From Megaleporinus macrocephalus (lineage: Eukaryota; Chordata; Actinopteri; Characiformes; Anostomidae): a stretch of DNA of 64,000 bases. The stretch spans positions 32,922,582 to 32,986,581 of the forward strand of contig CM038704.1 in assembly GCA_021613375.1 (NCBI GenBank). Direction: 5' to 3'. The position numbers were made by a program, and so were the translations under genes. Below the pieces are notes generated by a model. The model was given only the letters and a program-made list of their open reading frames with translations. It was not told the DNA's origin and did no database searches. Shown piece by piece: positions 15,101-30,100 of this stretch; within the stretch, counting starts at the first letter, position 1, and each line of letters opens with the position of its first letter.

Positions 15101-18100
15101 GCAGCCATTTTATTCTCCAGATGATCCTAGGAAATGCTGCAGGCAGGCAAGCAGACATAAAAAGGAGATAATTTTTAACAGGATAGGAGGTCTGTAATTA
15201 CAGAAGGCATTCATAAGGCTCATCTCATGCATGTACAACCACTGAGAACATGACAGTCATACTTCTTCTGCAAAATTGTCAAATAAGTGGGGTAAAAGTT
15301 GTTGCAATTGTATTATACTGCAGGTTTTAGACCTCATAGCCTATTGCGTTTCTGTCAGCTGCAATAGTCACACTATATTTACAAAAAATTACCACCAACC
15401 CCTAATTTAATTAATCTGCCATGACATGTTAGGTAATGAAACCTTACAGTCATCTGCAAAAGTTCAAAAAACATTTTTGGTTGATTTGCTAAGTAACAAT
15501 ACATAATTATATACTCTACAGATAACACACTTGTGCATGCTGTATTGTGCAAATTATTGTTCATTTGACCAATTAAACATTTTCCAGAAGTGAACTTCAG
15601 ACCAAACATGTCTCAGCTGATTGAATAAGCTCCCAACACTTCCTGTAACATGTAACGCAGCTCATAGTCCCAGGACTCTGGGAGAGCACAGTGCCCTTTG
15701 CCTTTAAGGTGGCAGCCGGAAGCAGTAAGCAATGCTACCTGAACTTCGGCTGCTGATTGAACTCCCACGACTCTGCATCTTGAGGTCTATACTCATCCAA
15801 AGAAAAACAACACATTAGGACACACTTCAATAACTGCACAGTCACTCTTAGTGACCTTAACCAGCTCAGGACTGAGGTTAAGGTTCCTGGAGCACTTAAC
15901 GTATCTTAATGGAAAGCTTATCTAGTCCAGCTCCAATAAGGCTTACTTGAGCATGCCTTTACCTGAGGAAGATGTCTCTAGGTTGACGGCTGGAGTGTGG
16001 GTGGACCAGTTGATCTTTGAGAGAGTCCAGGGAGCAGTTGTAGATGTAAACAGGACAACGTGGCCGGGCTGCGTCCCCAACACTCTGCTGGGAAAGCTGC
16101 CGGTCAAAGCTGATGCAGTAGTCCTGCTTTTGGGGCTCAGTAAACTGCACTCCATCTTTTTCTTCTAAACCTAAAGCTGAATATACAACAAAGCACAGAA
16201 TAAATTGGCCAGATACACACACAAAGGGAAAGCAATGTAAACAGACAAAAATTGCACAGCATAGATGAAATGAACACAATAGATATTCTTCAATGGAGCT
16301 TTCTCACTCCAACTCATCTGAAAGGGGTTCAACTCAGATCACTCAAAAGTCATTCCAAAGATGTTCAGTGGAGCATCACTCCACTTCAACCCAAAATTCC
16401 TCAGCGGCCTTTTGTCACTTTGTCAACTCATTCTAAAATTATTCATGAAGCTTTAATGCTTTTAGCTTTTAACTAATTCCAAAGATATTCAGTGGAGCTT
16501 TATCAATTCAACTTGTGCCAAAAAACAGTGTTTGCCCATTTTACTGTCAAAGCAATTTTGTGTAGCTTACACAGCTGCATGCATGTATTTTAATGTCTAA
16601 TCTAGATACTTTTGGACAGCTACATATATCTTTTCTAATTTAATACAATAAAAAGGATAAAGGATAGCATAGTTTCTGTTTTAGCGACTTCTGAAAAGCT
16701 ATTTTGGAAAGAACAAGGGTATAAAATACTGGTCAGTCAAGTTCCACAAACACACCCACAACCCCATACTCTCACATCAATATCACAATAACTATATACC
16801 TGTATTATTTTGCTCTGAAGGCCAGTTGTCCTCAGAATCCTCATGCCTTTCTGACTGGACTTCGGGATTTGGCAGTAACTGAATATCTCCAGCTTCTGGC
16901 ACAGACTCCGCCTCCTCGGGACCATTGACTGAGCTGCTTATTGATTCACTGTGTGACTGGCTGTTTCCTGGACTGAGTGTCACCTCCTCATCATCACAAG
17001 CACCACTGACTTGGGGTTTGACTCCCAAACCAAAGGACATCAGGATCTGCACGTCTTAAGTAACAGAAAGACTTTTATACTTTAACCTACAATGTCTCAT
17101 ATGTCCCATAATTTAATACTTTGTAGAAGTCAAAATACTTCCAATACAATTCTAAGCATGTCTTTTAAGGGGTTCTACTTCCAGATCTTGCAAATCTTGC
17201 AAGATCTTGCAAATACTCTCACTAACATGAACTACACAATGAAATACAGATACAAAATAGTCACAGTGAATACTCCTTGAATTATAAAAAAAGGAAGGTA
17301 AGTTTTGGTTGTGATTAAAAAGTTACTTTCAATACCAGTGAATGTGGCTGGGAGGAAGACTAGCAGGACTTGCTGAGGGCTGATAAATTTAGCATAGCAT
17401 TTCCACAGAGGAGACAAGCTTTCTCCAACAATCACCACAGGCTCTTCATCCACAAGATCTGCGTTGCTGAAACTCTGCCAATAAAACCCATCATACAGAG
17501 AAAAACACCACGCACATACATGCATGCACATAAACAAACATTATTGTCATCCAATTTAAAAATTAAAAATTCTTTTTGCATTATCATAGTTAGAGCATCA
17601 CGGCCCAGGCAGCCGTTTTATGAGTGAGTTTTGATTTTTGCACACTTTGCACTGTGACTGAGGAAGAAAAAGTAATGCTGAAATGCTGTGGAAAAAAAGT
17701 ACCTGCAAAGTGCTGGTGGAGCCTGTCACTTCCTTACTGCCTCCCATGGTGTGGAAAGACAACACTGTATCCTGCCTCTCGGGTGGTTTCAGACACTCCT
17801 CTACATAGATATAGAGACACACAGATATAGAGTGAAAAAGATTTATCACTGTAAAAATTTTATCAATGAAACAACAATATGACTCATATAATACTTTTTT
17901 GTATTTCATTGTTTTCTCTGAGGTCTGCATGAGTTACCAAAAACAGAGATTAGAAATCTTTAACCATCTGTGTTCCAACATCTTTATTCCTTAGAATTAC
18001 ATGCATGTAAATTCTCTTTGGCTGCTACTCAGAAAGCAGCCTGGGTGGAACTGAATGGCCAAACAGCTGTAGGCTAATTAAGCTAAAATGTGCAAAAATG

Positions 18101-21100
18101 CAAATTGTTTCCATAACATCATAAAAACAGATTTACAACATGCTGTTTTGCTACCTTGTTTAAATACATAAACTGCATCAACTGAATGGTAAAAGTAATG
18201 CCATGTTTTAAAGTTTAATATAATTTATGTACTACACTATTTCCATGATAGGCCCTTTATGAACCCTTTATCGATTTACTATAACATTACCATTTTGAAA
18301 ACATCAGGTTGTATTATGACAGCAATGTTATGTTCATGAGCAGACAGATTGATTACCTTTAATTATAGGTAAGGAGAATGGAGCCAAGTGCCCGTCTCTC
18401 TCTCTCTCCAGTATATGATGCATGAAGGTTACATGATCCTCATTAGCCAATGGTATTTCCCGGTCACTCAGCTCATTTTGCAGGGAGCTGTGGAAGAGGC
18501 TGAGCAGCAGCTCGTTGGGCAAAGATGCGCTTTGTTGCGAGTCTTCATTCTCTTCTATGGAGCAGTGAACATATAGAAGAAAAAAAAATGTGAGTAGTAC
18601 AGAAATTCATTTCACAAAAGTAACCCTTTCAATTAATGTCAAGCAAATCCCATGTCCACTCAGAACATCATGACTGGCCCTCATATCTACACTCTTTTTA
18701 GATGTTATGTTGTTCTTAAGATCAAACAGATAGACTTTGTAGTTCTACAATATCAGACTACAGACTTTTGTGTGGTCGGAATGCATCCTTTTAAATTGTC
18801 ATATGTGTCATGTGTGGTCATGTGTGATGTATACATTCCTCCTTCCATCAATGCAGACATTGCGTGTGACGTCATCAACTCAACTATCACAAGAGTGCAG
18901 AACCAAGGCTCCAGTACATTTATCGCTGTGTCTGGTAACTTCAATCAAACTTCCCTTGCATCATGTTGACCTACATTTACTCTGTTTGTAAAATGCAGCA
19001 CTAGAGAAAACTGGACCTGTTGTATGCTAATGGTAAAGAAGCTTAGCTCCACAGTTCTCCCTCTACTAGGGCGATCTAACCACAACCTTGTACTCCTTAC
19101 TACACAGTATAAGCCACTGGTACAAAGACAGCCAGCATCCACCAGAAAAGTGACAAAGTGGTCACCTGGGGCCATGGACTTACCGCAGGGCTGTTCTGAG
19201 GCAGCACAGTGGGATTTTCTCTGTAACCCACACAATCGGGACATTGACGAGTTAGGACTACATCAACATGATGTGGACCCACTAAGACTATTTGATGCTT
19301 TTCAAACAACAAGCCTAGGGTTACAAGCAACCTAAAATCTGTCCTGAACCAGAAGAGATAAGCTCGAGGGTGAAAGCAGAACTAAAAATAAGGATTATAG
19401 AGGAGTATAAAACTAAGATGGACACAAAATTGGAGCACAACAATAGCCACCACCATTCACAGCCCACATCTCCTCCATACACATTAACACCTCGTCCTGT
19501 CCCATGCCTTCCCCACTCAGGACCATTCAAGCTGCAGAGCACCAACTTTCACTGCTGACCAGGTGAAGAGGGAGCTAAAAAGACTAACTGTCCCGGACCA
19601 TCAGCAGTTTGCTTTTCAGGATGGTATTGGAGTGGATGATGCAGTTATCTACCTGTTGAACAAAGTGTACCCTCACTTGATTATACAACAGGCAGCACCG
19701 TGAGGCTCATGTTTTTCAACACCTTTCAACACCTTTCAAGACGCTTTCAACACCTTACAGCCTGTGTTATTATTGGAGAAACTTCAGCAGATGCAGGTGG
19801 ACGTAACCATCATCTAATGGATAATGGAACTGTATTGGCACCGATCCTGTATATGCACCATATGCAGACTGTTTTAAACTGAACCATCTGCAGCTCAAAA
19901 ATAATAGGACGAAGGAGATGGTGGTCAGGAAACAGCTGATATAACCATATTGGCAATTATGGGCAATTATTTTGGTAAACCTTTGTCAAGCACTACAATA
20001 CAAAGTTCACAGAAGTGCCACAGAAGTGACTTCTTTGGACTCACAGGGATCTGGGATGGACCATCACTTAGTGAAAACGTGTATTGTGGTCAGATGAACC
20101 AGTACTATAGATCCTTTTTTGGAAAAAATGGATGCTGGGTGCTCCAGACCAAAGACAAAAAAGACCATTTAGATAATTATCAGCAAAAAGTCTAAAAGCC
20201 AGGGTCTGCCTATGGCGTATGGGTTCAGTGTGTTAGTGACCTTGGCAATACCTTTTCATTTGCATTTTTCATGAGAGGAATGTGGTTTATTTTCATGACA
20301 CCAATGCCAAACCATAAACTGTGTATTACTTTGGTAAATTAAAAAAAGGAGGAAAATATTCTTCTTTTATTCAAGTTTAAAATGGAAGCTTGCCAAAAAT
20401 ACATATTATCTCCTATTGTCGACTACAAAATAGTAGAACTGCACTGTGGACATTCTCGGTAATGTGCAAGTCAGGAGAAGACCAGAGTGCTCTGGGTAAT
20501 TGGCCATTTCCAACACCACAAATGCACAATACTGTATATGGTACTTTTAAACTTTACTGATAAATTACCACTCTCCTGTGTCCATGTGTGTGAAAGCAGA
20601 ATTTAGATGTTTGTGTACAGTTTGACACTGAGTATTTTGAGTATATGAAAAATGTAAGAATGTGAGAGTATAGAGTGTGTGAGTACCTTTGCTGAAGGTA
20701 AAAAAAAACAGCTCTATCTGCTGGCACTTGGGCAGGAGCTTCATAAGATCAAACTGAAAAGGCACCGTGTATATTCCATCAGCAGGAGCAGCAGCTGGGG
20801 CCTCGCCTGCAAAACACGTATGCAAGCACAAACAGGCACACACACACATGCATACAACATGCACACAAAGATCCAAACATACAAACAGCACACACCATTA
20901 CAAAAAATGTAATAAAAGATGAGATAAAAATATTAAAAATAAACTAGTGTGTCCTCTCTGAAGGCATGCGCGTGTTGTGGACCTGTTGGGTCTTTGCCGC
21001 CAATGAAAGGGTGCGTCTGATCTTTGTTCAGACACAACTGGATAAGGTACTCAAACGTCAGCATGGTGGACATGCATGAGAGATCACGAGGAAAAATCTA

Positions 21101-24100
21101 CAAGGGGGGAAATAAAACAACAACAAGCTAATAAACAAGGTATATATCAGACAACAGGTTAACTCAACATTTAAAACCAATCTATAACAGAAGAAACTAT
21201 GACTGATTATCATCTGTTAATGTAAAACCTTGCTTTGTATTAGTCTATTTATCATGAAATATAAGCCAATTGAGTTAGGCTCATGGCTCAAGTTAGGGCT
21301 GCACATTGTGGACATGTGGTTATATTATATATGTTGCCTGGTTTTGCTGTGTAAATAGAACTCTAACGAACCTTTAATTTAAGCAGTTAGCAAAGATAAA
21401 TGCAAATTACAAAAGAACTATTGTGCACAATAAATATTTACTTTTGAACAAGGACACACAGTGTCACTAATAAAAGCACGGCTCCTGTGAAGCAACCAAG
21501 GTCATTTATACACTAAAAACCCCACCTGCCCATAGTAAAGAACTAACAGGATTGCCTGGATACCTTTTTCTGAATGCATTTACAATTACATACTGTAGTC
21601 CATCTGTTTCTCCACATACTTTGTTGGTCCTCTTTTACACTGCTGCTTTTATACTGGTCAGAATCCCCACAGGACCATCCTTTTTCAGCAAAATATCTCT
21701 GAATTCTAAAATATTGTGCGATATGAGGTGTAACAGATACTACCAAGTTATACTAGATTTAATATCTAGGGCAAGCAGAGCAAAATGCAAGTTAATGGTC
21801 TCCTCTTCACAGAAGGTTAGTGTTTTATTAACTGTTCCAGTGATAATTTTTTCATCATTTATATAGCACTTGAACACTGTGGCTGTGGGTCGGTACTGAC
21901 GGCTTGAGGGATTTCCTGGTAAGTGAGGTTCCTGAAGTGTTTGTGCTGATCTGAAGGACTCCAGACGGTTCCACTCTGTGGCTCCACCCAGCACTCTGTT
22001 ACCAGGTTCAGCTCCATGTCCACATCTATTGCCTCCACCTCAGTGTCGTTATCATCGTCTGTAGAGAAACTGGGAAGAAAAAGACTCAATATTTTTTTAT
22101 ATTTAAGTTGCTTCATTCCCACATAGAATCTGTAGACTTTTTTTAGGCAGAACAATGTAAAAAGTGAAAACAGTGCATCACCTACAAAACATGTCTTAAG
22201 AAATACAAAGACTCCACTTGAGTATATCAGAGGAGGTATCCGTAAGAAGCTCTTGCACATGTTTTATTATGGACAATGAGAGTCATCCCTTGCACAACTT
22301 CATGTAACAAAGAGGCATGATCAGCAGCAGGTTACTGTCACAGGTCTGCTCCACAGACAGACTGGGGAGATTTTTTGTCCCCAGAGTCATTAGGCTTTTT
22401 AATTTCCTGGCTAGGGCGGAAGGGAGTGAAGGACTAAGAAACCTATGGTTACAGTCTATTCTTGATTTTCTTCATACATATGGGTCTACATTCATAGACA
22501 TTTTGGTATATAAAAAATTATTCACTGGCTATATTAACCCAACTCGCCTCTGCAGATCGTGTTACTCGATCTACTGCTGCTGACTTTACACTCCCTTGTA
22601 CATTATTTATAGCAGTAAATGTAGGTTGGTATGTGTGTATATGTATGTATAAGTAGGTATATATACACTAGTACGTACATGTGAATATGTCAGTTTATAT
22701 GTACATATTTAAGTAATATATATATATTTTTTGGAATTGGGTTTTATGCAGTTATGTGCATGTTTATATGTATAAACAATTTACTCAGCATTTTTTGCTC
22801 AGTCTCACTATGCAAGGTAACTGTATACTCATCAAGTCATTTTATCCCTGTTTTAATGGCATTGTGCATCTATTTTTGCACAGTGTGGGGAATTCCACTC
22901 TAAGTAGTCTTCATAAATATAAGTAATAGTGTCTCTTTATCTATCAATCACTGAAATGCAGCTAAGATGGCATATACATATACATAAACAGACTCAAAGC
23001 AAACAGATAAGCAGTAGACTGCCCAGAAAATGAATTAATGTTAATATCTACAAAACACAGTTTACACAGAATAACAGGTAGATCTCTAAAAGAACAAAAC
23101 AGTAAACTCAGTTTGGATTTCAATTAGTTAGTCAGTGTGGAAGCTTATACCTGTCCTTGGTGGAGGTGGAGTGGGGCGGAAAGAGAATGTACTGGATGAT
23201 GCAGGTGTGATGCTCTGTGTCCAGGGCTGCAGCGATACCCTGCACAAAGAAACATAACAAATTACCATTGGGAGATATGGCAAAAATATAAAGGCAAGCA
23301 ACAGATTTTTTGATCAAACCAAGAAACAGGCAAAACATACACACATAACCACATTGATAATTCATTATTAAAAAATGGAGCTACACACTAAAAAGGTGCG
23401 TAGTTAATAAAAACGAAAACAAAACTGTGTGCCTAATGTTTGTTCATGATTAAACGGCCAGGTATACCTGTGTGTTTGGTTTCCTTTAGAGCAGTGTTAA
23501 TTTCGTTGACGAAATATTTTCGTCATAGTTTTCGTCAACAAACCTTTTTTTCATGACGAGAACGAGACGATAACTAACTAAAATCTAAAGAAAGGATAAA
23601 AACTATGAGGAAATTGACTGACATTTTAGTCAACGAATAAAAACGAGACAAACATGTTTGGCAGGGACGACATCCAATCAGAACTGATTTAGTTTTGTGA
23701 AACAAAAGTTAGGAACAAGTTAGGAAAACATCCAATCATAACTACTTCAGCATATATGGAGAGGCGGGACAAGCAGAGTAGCCGTCAATCAAACGCACAC
23801 TTTGGTCTAAACACACAAATTTGGTCTAAACCCGGGAAGACCATACGAGTCTGTGAACTCTCGTTACTCACGGTGGATCCAAGTTATCTAGACAGTGTCA
23901 GCAGAGAGAAAGAGAGTTTAGAGTTTGTGTTTAGAGAAAATCACCACACCTTGCTGGACATCAGCCCTCCAGCACCACCGTTAGCTAGGTTTACCGCTGC
24001 TAATGCTAGCTTAGCCTTCTTAATCCTAGTACTGCACACTGCCCTGAACAGTTTAGAGCGTGTCCTGCTGTAAAGATTAGTTGATCAGGTCAGATTAATT

Positions 24101-27100
24101 GATCAGATATGTGGGGAGCAGGTGAAACGTTATATGTGCAGAGCCAGAATCGGGAAACTAGCTAGCTAACTCCAACCATTTGCGTTTAATGATCATGTCC
24201 CAAATCTCTCCATACACATTAGAAAGTGCATGAAACAGACTAGGTAGTTTTATTTACAATTTATTAGTGCACGTAATGTGCAGTGTGTGTCTCTAGTGAT
24301 CACTGTGACCTGGAGATGTGTCAGTTTTTCATTCATTGATTTACTGTTATGCTAAAATTGATTTGAATTGCACAATTAAAAATATTTTTATAGCAAAAAG
24401 TGACAAATGCAATTAATGTAGATTAGTTAACCACAGAGCATGTAATTTAATTAGATTGACAGCACTAGTAACAACTGTTAAATAAATAAGAGATAAATAA
24501 AAAGGTGATACAAGGATAAAATACCAGTTTTCTATTATTCACTTTGCAGTTACAGAAAAGCTCAGATGTTGTTTGTTAAATCTGTTTGTGTGTGTATTGG
24601 TCTTTCAAACATGAATAATATTCCATAACTGGTTAATAAATGTTTAATTTTGTGTAAGTTTATATAATGATTTAAATAATTTAAGGAAACTGAAGAAAAT
24701 TACATTTTACACCCTTTATATTTTAGTCGACTGAATCGACTGTAGATTTAGTTGACTATATTCTTATGATAATTAGTCGACTAAAACTAGACTAAAACTA
24801 AAAACAATTCAGATGACTAAATTATGACTAAAACTAAGTGACAATTTATTCAAAAGACTACGACTAAGACTAAATCAAAATTTACTGTTAAATTAACACT
24901 GTTTTAGAGACATTCTCTGGCTAATTCATAAATTAATGGCTAAATCTTTCTTTGTGATGTACTAACAAATACATTATCTGTGAGCACAAATTTTGTTTTA
25001 TTTAAGACATACCTTGGGTGTTTTGACGGCCATTGGCAGTTCTATCACCATATTGACAATTCCCTCACCACTGGCAGCAAAGTGGAACCCCTCAGATAGA
25101 CGGATCCTGTACACATGAGCACAAATACAAACTTGGTTTCCAGAAAAGTGGGGGCATATTTTTTAACACAATCTGTGAGTTGTTCATTCTCTTGAACCTT
25201 AATTTAACTGACACAAGTACAAAAAAAAAAAAACTTACAAAAGTCAAACCATTGAATGTTTTGAATTTGAACCCTATAACTTGATCACACTCTTGAAAAG
25301 TCAGGACACTAACCAAATCAGAGTGAAAAGTGTATAGAATATTAAAGTTACATCGTTTTGAAACATTCCACAATAGGTACAATATGTCAACTTGTAACAG
25401 GTGTAACATGACCGATATAAAAAGAAGCATTCACCTAAGGCTCAGTCTTTACAAGCAAAGACTTGTTGTGGCTCACCACTTTGTTTCAAACTCAGAATTG
25501 GCAAACACTTTCTTAGTGCAAGATTGCAAAGCATGGCAATGAACATTGATTTCTCCATACCAAACATGAAATGGACCATCCACTTCTGTGATGGTATAAG
25601 GGTGGCATCAGTGTTCACGGCTTGAGCAACTTGCATATGTGAGAAGGTACCTATACTGGGATTTCAACATCTTTTCCTAAAACATACCTGCTTGTTTAAG
25701 CAAAGTAATGCCAAGTCTCATTCTGTATGTGCTACAGGTCTTATCAAGCAAGAATGGGCAAAAAATCACTTAAAAACAGCAACAATTAGTATCTTCAGTT
25801 CCCAAATAATTAAAATGTGTAACTAAAACAAAAGGTGTAAACATGCCTCTACTCCAACTTAGCATGCTACAGGCATTACATTTTTAATGTGTTTATATTT
25901 ACTTAATATAAAACATACACATCTGTACACATATTGATTTATATAATTATTTATATATGATATTATTATAATCTGACAAATTTAAAATTTGTTAAATATG
26001 TAAAAATGCATCAGACTGAATGTAACTCACTCCGAGAGCATGGAGAGGATGTGGGCTATGGCCTGCAGAGACACGACAGCCCCTGGCCCGCTCTGCACCG
26101 TCCACACCCAGCGCTGGTGTAGGAAGTAGCGGGACAATGAGGCCAATGTAGAAGAAGCAGTTCGGTTGGCCGCCACACTGAGGGGAGCAGCCATGCTTGG
26201 TGGCTGAACAAATGGCTCCATGTTTAAGATGAAGGGTGTACGGAAATCTGTCGGCAGCTTTTCATACCTGTCACAGAACAGCATGAGAAATTTAAAGGGA
26301 GTTTACAGGAAAAGACACAGAAAAACTAGATTTGTATTCAAAGAGGGCACACTTCTGCATTTTCTTTTTTTTTTTTTTTTTTTTACATTTTTCCAGAAGT
26401 GCACATTTGCACATCTCTATAATTAAAACCATAGTTTTGGTTACTGTGCCTGTGAGCCTAGTATATGTAAAATAGCTCTGTCCTGATTGGCTGCTCTGGC
26501 AGATCTGTGGCTGTAATGATCCATTTGCTTGCCGATAACCAACAAGATTTAATCAGTTCCCCCGTCTTCCACTCTAATAACATTAATAGTGACTGTATGC
26601 TGGAAAACACTTGAAAGAAAGTGTTCAGATGTCAAGTTATCTTAATATCAGAATCACTGACTGAGAATCTGACTAAGCCAATGACTGTTGAGAAAAAGGT
26701 CTAAAGTCATTTCATTTTATATGATATCCTTTATTACATTCTGGAATTGTCCAGATCTGACTGGAATGGTCTACATCTAATTAATGCATAATGAGTCAAA
26801 TAAGTTAAGTGAAAAATAACACTAGTGGAACAACTGAAATGGTTCTCCCTAAACATTGCAAACACACACTGTATGGTCTTAAAAGTGAACAGCAGGCTTT
26901 TAAACTTCGAGAATGGTTGACCAATAAAAAAGATTCCATGCTTTTATGAGAAAATAATTTAATCATAATGAAGATATGGGGAGTTAAAATTTCTTAGAGA
27001 CTAGTGGGCTATATGCAATATAACAGCAACACAAGAGCACGTATTAGAAATACACTGGGCATCGATCACAGAGAGCACTTTCTCTTCTTGCCTTTTATTA

Positions 27101-30100
27101 TTTATTTAATCCCATGTTGTAAAGGAAACACTAACTGTAAAACATTTGTTCTGACCTGATAAGAAGCTTCTCAAGAGGCTTGTTGAAGATGACCACACAT
27201 GGCCGGTCAGATAATGCAAGTTTTGGTGGTGGAAGAGGAGGGGATTTGGAGGGAGAGGCGTTACTCGGCACCTTCCGCTTGGTCTTTGGTGTGGCTTCTT
27301 TATTCTGGACACGGTGAGGAAAACGCAGCCTGAGAATCTGCTCTCGTAGATCATCCACAATCTGGGCAAGGGAACCAAAAACGCACATGAATCATACTCT
27401 CATAGACACATTTTTGTAAATAAGATTTGTTTGTGTGAAGAATCTTTTTACATATTTTAAAACTTAAACATGCAGCAATAGGAAACCTCACATACGGCAT
27501 GGTATATGGTATATGAAGGTTAGAAAGTTTGACACTCACACATCCCATAAATCAGGTTCTTTAAAGAATTAAAAGTGGTTCTTGTAGCTTTATTTTGCGT
27601 GTGACATACCTTGTTCCTGGTGTGGGCCATCGTTCCTATAGGGAAGCCCAAACGTAGCACCATGCAGGGGGCTTTGGAAATGAGACGCACCAGATAGAAA
27701 GAGATGGGAGTGTGGTCAGCAGCACTGTGGAAGACGACATTAATATTCATAACTACTTTTCATAGATATCACCATTCGTGTTTGTTTTTTGACATCTGTA
27801 GCCATTCTCCTTGAATGTAAGCAAATGCAACTTTCATCTACAGAAGGTCAATAGGTCAATCACATCTAGTGCCACATTTTTTACATAAACTGTAACTTTT
27901 TTTTGGAGAAACAGCCTTGCACCATAAAACTATAAAACCATAAAAATATAACATGATTAAGTTTGATAAGTACTTAACAAGCTTTAGACAAAAACTACCC
28001 TATTTAGTTACTTAAACTGTTGCAATACCTCTACTGATTTTCTCTATCCTTTCTTTTTTCTGTTTCATCCTTCCTCAAATACATGAGAGATGGAAGTGCG
28101 GTCTGCAATTTTCTATGTGCGCAGTACAGAAACTTTTCATGCAAAGAATGTAACCAATTCACACCTTAAACTGCTACAAAGTACATTAGTACATTAACCC
28201 CTTTGTGAGCATGAGTGTATTTCCAGTTATGCAGTGGGAGGACATTACCTGTAAATGAGTTTGACATAGGAGTAGCCCTCCACCAGCACAAAGCTGCTCC
28301 AGTCCCGCAGCAGGGAGGTTAGTGTAGAATGGGCTATCCTGCACTGAACTGTGCTGAATCTGCCATTACTGCCTGCACTGTGCACATGTTTTGGCACTGG
28401 GCTGCAGAAAGGAGGTGCATGGCAAACAGTCTGAAAGTGTTTAAGTAAACACATTTTTTCTACTTCTCCCAAATATAGCAGAAAGATAACAGTTTCTAAA
28501 CCAGTCTATTTAAGATTACTTCTCAACTCTACATGTTTTTTAGAAACATGTGATGATATAGGCATAAATGTTACAGTTAATTGCTGTTATTACAAAAAAA
28601 TAGCTTCTGTTTATGCAAAACAATGGTAGCTAAAAACTGAAGAAACTTCAGACACTAAACATGTTTTGGACAACATGCTTTATACAGAACTGCTTGGAAG
28701 GATACCAAGGAGCTAAACAGACTTGGTATAATATATTTATATATATTCATATATTTTTTTCAACTGACATCATGAACAAGCTAGAAGAAACAGAGGTAAG
28801 GAAAATACCCTGCCACTCCCTAAGATGAATTATAACCACTAATAAATCAGACAAATGCAGACCTGCCAACCTGGGATTTTTTTTTTGAGTAGCAACTTCT
28901 TGTGGTGGGGCGGCACAGCACATCACGACACGGCACGAGGTCAGGCACATTTACTGATCAGTATTAATTGAGTTCACATGCTCGCTCATCACAACTTATT
29001 ACTTAGCACATTACCAGCCCACCTACGTCAAGTCAAGTCAAGTTAGTGCTTTTTACAACTATGTTGTCTCAAAGCAGCTTTACAGAGTTTTGAAAACAGA
29101 CAGTTACAACATAAATACCCCAGTGAGCAAGCCAGAGGCAACAGTGGCAAGGAAAAACTCCCTCAACTGGAGAAAGAAACCTTGGGAGGAACCAGACTCA
29201 CAAGGGGAGACCCATCCTCCTCTGGTCAAAAAGTATTTACAGTTTAATAAACTAAACACCAAAGAAAAGAGTCTCTGTTTGAAATCTGGGTAGCAAAGCT
29301 TTAGCAGCTGCACAATCTAGTTGTTCAACATACAAGGAGACTATGAAGAAAACAAGAACTCTTAATGAAAAGGTAATATATTTCAGTTTTCTGTGCTTTC
29401 ATACACTTCAAATTTCAAACATATGCCAAATGTTTTTTTTTTACCAAGATATCTGGCATACGGTAATTGAAAAACCCTAAAAATATGTCTCTTAAACAGA
29501 ACTTAAACTTAAACATACTTGCATATGGCATAGTATGTGTCTTAAATACATTGGACATTATAAGTAACAATAAAGCTCTACTTTCGAAAAGATATTAATG
29601 GTTCTTTCAGGACAATACAATAATATTACAAAACATTGCAGCATAAATAATCCTGATACCTAATCATAGAGGATATGTACATTTTTGAATAATTCTGCAG
29701 TCAATGTACAGAGAATATTTTATTGCCATATCACTCTGGAACATTCTGACAGACTTTCAAAAACAGTACTTGTTGCATTAACCATTGGCAACAAAAAAAA
29801 TAAACAGTTTGTGATTTATATTAAATGTAACTATTGCCTGAATAAACCCTGGACTAATATCTGTCATTATTATGACCATTTAATGTTTTAAATTACAATT
29901 ATCAGTAAAATACACTTGAACATGTTGGTGATATCGGATGCCATTTACTTAAAACAGTACAGTAGAATAATTTCATAGTTCATATGTACATAGTATTATA
30001 GACTCTGAACTGATATCTGTTGATTTTATGGACTACCTATTAGAAATTGCTATTTTATAAAGCTGTGAATTTTACTTGTGAACTAAAGGCTTATTCTCAG

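Noticed and set aside
20565..20891. 108-codon minus frame with CVCACLCLH repeats
   Set aside because: Only the 20687-20806 part is szt2 exon 21; the rest is translated (CA)n-rich intron.
23756..24073. 105-codon plus frame inside the hAT-like element
   Set aside because: No transposase, BED finger or dimerisation motif; the element appears non-autonomous and the frame may be chance.
29090..29293. 67-codon frame with [20 protein letters not shown]
   Set aside because: It comes from a sequence widely repeated in fish genomes inside a transposon, not a gene.
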